A stretch of DNA of 64,000 nt from Janibacter cremeus (lineage in GTDB: Bacteria; Actinomycetota; Actinomycetes; Actinomycetales; Dermatophilaceae): assembly GCF_013409205.1 (NCBI RefSeq), contig NZ_JACCAE010000001.1, positions 248,001 through 312,000 of the forward strand. Reading direction: 5' to 3'. A program made the position numbers and the translations under genes. The notes beneath the pieces were generated by a model, which saw only the letters and a list, made by a program, of their open reading frames with translations, was not told where the DNA came from and did not search any database. Within the stretch, counting starts at the first letter, position 1; every line of letters begins with the position of its first letter. Shown here in pieces: positions 61,901 through 64,000 of this stretch.

Positions 61901-64000
61901 CCGCCGAGACGGTGGCCGCGATGCGCGCGTGGAACCATGCGGTCGGACCAGAGCGACTGAGCCTCGGCTCTCGTGCTGACCTGACGCAGTACTCGCAACT
62001 GGTCCGCAAGCTCGGCAAGGGAACAGGCAAGTACGCGGCACGACAACGCGCCGAGATCCGCGAATCGCTGGACCGGTGTCGACCGTCCGTCCCGGTGTGG
62101 ATCATGCCGATCTACCGCATCGTCGAGCAGCTGCGTCTGAGCGAGAACATGTTCGACGTCATCCTGATCGATGAGGCGTCACAGGCCGGCCTGGAGGCGT
62201 CATTCCTCCAGTACCTCGCTCCGAAAATCGTCGTGATCGGTGACGACAAGCAGGTCTCCCCCACGGCGGTCGGCGTCGATCAGCAAGCCCTTCGGGACCT
62301 CGCTGATCAGTACCTCCACGACGACCGCTACAAAGCATCGTGGCTCGACCCGGCACGATCACTCTTCGACGAAGCGCTCATGCGGTACGGAGGTCAGCTC
62401 ACGTTGACCGAGCACCGCCGTTGCGTCCCCGAGATCATCGGCTTCTCGAACCGCATCGCATACGAGCCCAACGGGATTCGCCTGGTCCCCGTCCGGCAGT
62501 TCGGCGCCGACCGACTCGAGCCGATCAAGATCACCCGCACCGCCGAGGCCTTCGAAGAGGGACCCAGCGGCAACAAGATCAACCGAGACGAGGCCCGGGC
62601 ACTCGTTGACGCGCTCAAGGAGTGCCTGGAGGATCCGAGCTACGACGGGCGGACCTTTGGCGTCATCTCGTTGCTGGGAACAACCCAGGGCAAGCTCATC
62701 GAGTCCATGCTCCTCGAAGAGGTCGACGCCGACGAGTGGGAGCAGCGGCAGCTGCGCGTCGGCTCTCCCGCGGAGTTCCAGGGCTCAGAGCGCGACGTCA
62801 TCTTCCTCAGCATGGTGTCCTCTGCCGAACCCGGCCGTCGCGTTGCCGCTCTGACGCGCGACATGTACATGCAGCGATACAACGTCGCCGTCAGCCGTGC
62901 CAAGGACCAGGTCTGGCTCTTCCACACGCTGGGGACCCGAGACCTGAGCAACGAGCAGGACATGCGATACCAGCTCCTCGACTACGCCTACGGCGTGAAA
63001 CAGCGAGGGCGCGACCTGGATGTCGGTGAGTCCCCCGTCGTCCCTGAGGACGACCGGGTGGACGGTTTCGACTCGCTCTTCGAGCAGCGGGTGTACAACC
63101 GCGTCGTCGATCGTGGGTTCACCGTGATCCCGCAGTTCGAGGCACAGGGCTATCTCATCGACTTGGTCGTCGTTGGGGCGAATGGCCGTCTGGCCATCGA
63201 GTGCGATGGAGACCGTTGGCACGGGCCAGACGCCTACGAAGCCGACCTCAAGCGCCAACGTGACCTCGAGCGATGCGGCTGGACCTTCTTCAGGGTGCGG
63301 GAATCTGCCTTCTACGTCGACAAGGCTGCAGCCCTCGAGCCCTTGTGGCAGTTGCTCAACGAGCTGGAGATCCGGTCAGCCGATTTCCTCGACGACGCCG
63401 CCGACGCCTACGCGGGCGACGAAGGCGGCGCCGACGAGGTAACGAAATCTGCGATCGCCGAGGACGAGTTCACATCTGAAGTTGGCGTCGTCGTTCCTGC
63501 AGAGGGGATGGCAGTGGATCAGGCAACGTCGGAGTCTGACTTGTCAGCTGAGGATGACGTTCCCGAACCAGCGTCAGCAGACGACTCCTCCCACTGGACC
63601 TCGCAGATCCCTGAGCACAGCGACGACGATGACGCTCTTGGCTCCTCTTCGATCGGTGCGTCGGACTCGTGGGCCTCCGCCGCCTCGTGGCCCTTGACAG
63701 ACCATGCGCCAGCTGCAGTCGGGTCCCCGCCGCCTCCGCCCGCGCCGGTCCCACAGACGATGACCGACACTCAGGCTGAGGTGATGGAAGCAGAAGGCGC
63801 CGCCCTACCCGAGGCAGGAGAAGCCTCGACGGTCGACGGTCGCCTACCGCACTACGACGTCTTCGCCGGGACGACAGTCCCGGTTGGCGACGCAACGACA
63901 GAGGAAATCATCGAAGGTATCGAGCAGATCGTCGCAGCGGAGGGCCCCATCACCGGTGAGCACCTCCAACGGTCTTACGTCGTGGCGTCCGGCGGGAAGC
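58945..64000 (+). CDS. Giant SF1 helicase with MTES_1575-type nuclease domain, 3' truncated by window
   Basis: Open from the ATG at 58945 (GAAGG upstream) through the last base: at least 1685 residues with no stop. Residues ~1-330 are a helical N-terminal region; Walker A QGPPGTGKTHTAAALL has Lys394; a long coiled insertion follows (about 430-1060); Walker B ILIDEASQ has Asp1076 and Glu1077, then GDDKQVSP, LTEHRRCVPEI and the C-terminal motif NVAVSRAKDQ. A Vsr/DUF559-like nuclease (IECDGDRWHGPDAYEADLKR, Glu1419 and Asp1421) lies at ~1385-1450. After an acidic low-complexity stretch, residues ~1655-1685 resemble DUF3320. Relatives appear in defence islands. Confidence 0.86.
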   Translation, partial: MQEHDPLVDKATRLFTFLAKAQRLKERPVRDVEKYKREGVVRWFSDLPDNPAIRWTDSDTAIDQPLLVIDRLDKIDPPEMPASMGMWVSGGGLRCDDRPKLRPYIVTGQRWDEETDSMVDEQVTIEDRADVQKAFDRWIALWDMWAEDEKAAVPVREVYREVFGAHVEASQNAEESELVLALGLLAWNPLDHQPVRRHLFTLKVDVHVDARTGQLVVEADPEAIGLKAELDMLDPAAFPTRELPILTEERAAAFSAHGLDRAALEELGSRTIHELDAEGRYLDEGGSHSPSNVATLAWSPALILRPRPKIGLAQAFEKIAADIAETGRVPAGLRPLLDPSEAPPAQPDPSSGALLDVGGDIFSPLPLNAVQRQILERVDRNAQTLVQGPPGTGKTHTAAALLSHLLAQGKRVLVTAHTDRALYEVRGKLPELIKPLAVSVIGASRSDMAELRTAVDTISRNATEHDVGQTEQMVEQTLGDVQDLRRERQRLNQLLLNARERETTVLSHAGYSGTLAAIAQQYEAEREAYSWVGTFTPASSTPVQILSDSEALEWLGLLQDERLQAHGAQARKRTLEVSALPLPEEYAAMADTLASAENHQQTFHTVADHPARKPLADLHPEDRRAFRDRLNAVVGLVQETSQLRAAWLDDAIADVRMGFTDVWDARYRDIVAQLEYLDVRTSFLGYDTRVEMTGDPNTNMQLAQALRHHVASGSEIKTNVDGSVKTGMFTPSIVKQCKPFFDAVKVNGRAATTTDLIDRFMAHQESLWTLERMDRGWPAGTHVPPEDTLSERAAWHRTQVQTLGRVLAMRQKLNEIDSFVRDHNMPAIDWTDLDHVVEYGTVVGSLTAEEEHGQASAPLRFIYEQLAALTKWDDHADWIVPMQQAVDAGDHLAYARAHTRALELDAVARDCDRTEELTARVEEATPRLAEAVTADVHAPEWRSRLARLEEAVAWAAAGHWILEQEALDANALQDEIAQVEDRLQGAAETVAAMRAWNHAVGPERLSLGSRADLTQYSQLVRKLGKGTGKYAARQRAEIRESLDRCRPSVPVWIMPIYRIVEQLRLSENMFDVILIDEASQAGLEASFLQYLAPKIVVIGDDKQVSPTAVGVDQQALRDLADQYLHDDRYKASWLDPARSLFDEALMRYGGQLTLTEHRRCVPEIIGFSNRIAYEPNGIRLVPVRQFGADRLEPIKITRTAEAFEEGPSGNKINRDEARALVDALKECLEDPSYDGRTFGVISLLGTTQGKLIESMLLEEVDADEWEQRQLRVGSPAEFQGSERDVIFLSMVSSAEPGRRVAALTRDMYMQRYNVAVSRAKDQVWLFHTLGTRDLSNEQDMRYQLLDYAYGVKQRGRDLDVGESPVVPEDDRVDGFDSLFEQRVYNRVVDRGFTVIPQFEAQGYLIDLVVVGANGRLAIECDGDRWHGPDAYEADLKRQRDLERCGWTFFRVRESAFYVDKAAALEPLWQLLNELEIRSADFLDDAADAYAGDEGGADEVTKSAIAEDEFTSEVGVVVPAEGMAVDQATSESDLSAEDDVPEPASADDSSHWTSQIPEHSDDDDALGSSSIGASDSWASAASWPLTDHAPAAVGSPPPPPAPVPQTMTDTQAEVMEAEGAALPEAGEASTVDGRLPHYDVFAGTTVPVGDATTEEIIEGIEQIVAAEGPITGEHLQRSYVVASGGK

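Noticed and set aside
47175..64000. Prophage or plasmid segment
   Set aside because: No integrase, capsid, portal, terminase, replication or partition genes; gene content is restriction, helicase and nuclease only.

Overview
The window is a high-GC (roughly 70 %) actinobacterial chromosome segment. Three things point to this: strong G/C third positions, many GTG starts, and repeated leaderless promoters in which a TAnnnT box sits 6-8 bases before the start codon. The order gcvT - pepA - (lpdA) - sucB - TIGR01777 gene - lipB - lipA - DUF4191 gene - RDD gene - glnA matches the conserved actinobacterial block known from Mycobacterium tuberculosis (gcvT, pepB, dlaT, Rv2216, lipB, lipA, Rv2219, Rv2219A, glnA1). 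Gene content suggests a member of the Micrococcales, perhaps Intrasporangiaceae; the family placement is inference only. No tRNA, rRNA or CRISPR array was seen, and no gene-free stretch exceeds 300 bases.

Layout. 1-24 kb: housekeeping region. It holds an MDR oxidoreductase (cut at the window start), a macrodomain protein, an M20 dipeptidase, glycine cleavage T protein, leucyl aminopeptidase, a secreted protein, the 2-oxo-acid dehydrogenase E3 and E2 subunits, the lipoate genes lipB and lipA that supply their cofactor, a membrane-anchored kinase, a peptidase E, an acyltransferase, an M18 aminopeptidase, and glnA with a near-perfect GlnR operator. 24-34 kb: catabolic and surface genes. These are a MarR/OhrR-type regulator divergent from a succinate-semialdehyde-type dehydrogenase, a SpoIID protein with SLH repeats, insertion sequence copy 1, glutaryl-CoA dehydrogenase divergent from a TetR regulator around a palindromic operator, a CMD-family protein, L-2-hydroxyglutarate oxidase and a uronate-dehydrogenase-like SDR. 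The set suggests lysine/glutarate breakdown.

34.7-43.1 kb: a compact, largely overlapping cluster encodes a sulfatase/LTA-synthase-like membrane enzyme, an MDR oxidoreductase, a 6-pyruvoyl-tetrahydropterin-synthase homologue with a degenerate active site, a GT4 glycosyltransferase, a flippase-like membrane protein, a RibD-type reductase, a CDP-alcohol phosphatidyltransferase fused to a methyltransferase, and a second methyltransferase. I read it as an uncharacterised pathway for a pterin- or pyrimidine-derived glycolipid or exported glycoconjugate. A dispersed palindromic repeat is concentrated here and even lies in frame within one coding sequence.

43.6-45.1 kb: insertion sequence copy 2, inverted relative to copy 1; both copies have 6-bp target duplications. 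45.1-47.0 kb: an MFS transporter and a LON-domain protein. 47.2-64 kb: a defence-type island built from two divergent transcription units. Leftward runs a RecB/Cas4-like nuclease, an SF1 helicase and an orphan Zn-ribbon protein. Rightward runs a single-polypeptide (type ISP-like) restriction-modification enzyme, a zinc-ribbon protein, a DEDDh exonuclease with a BRCT domain, and a very large helicase-nuclease that runs off the window end.
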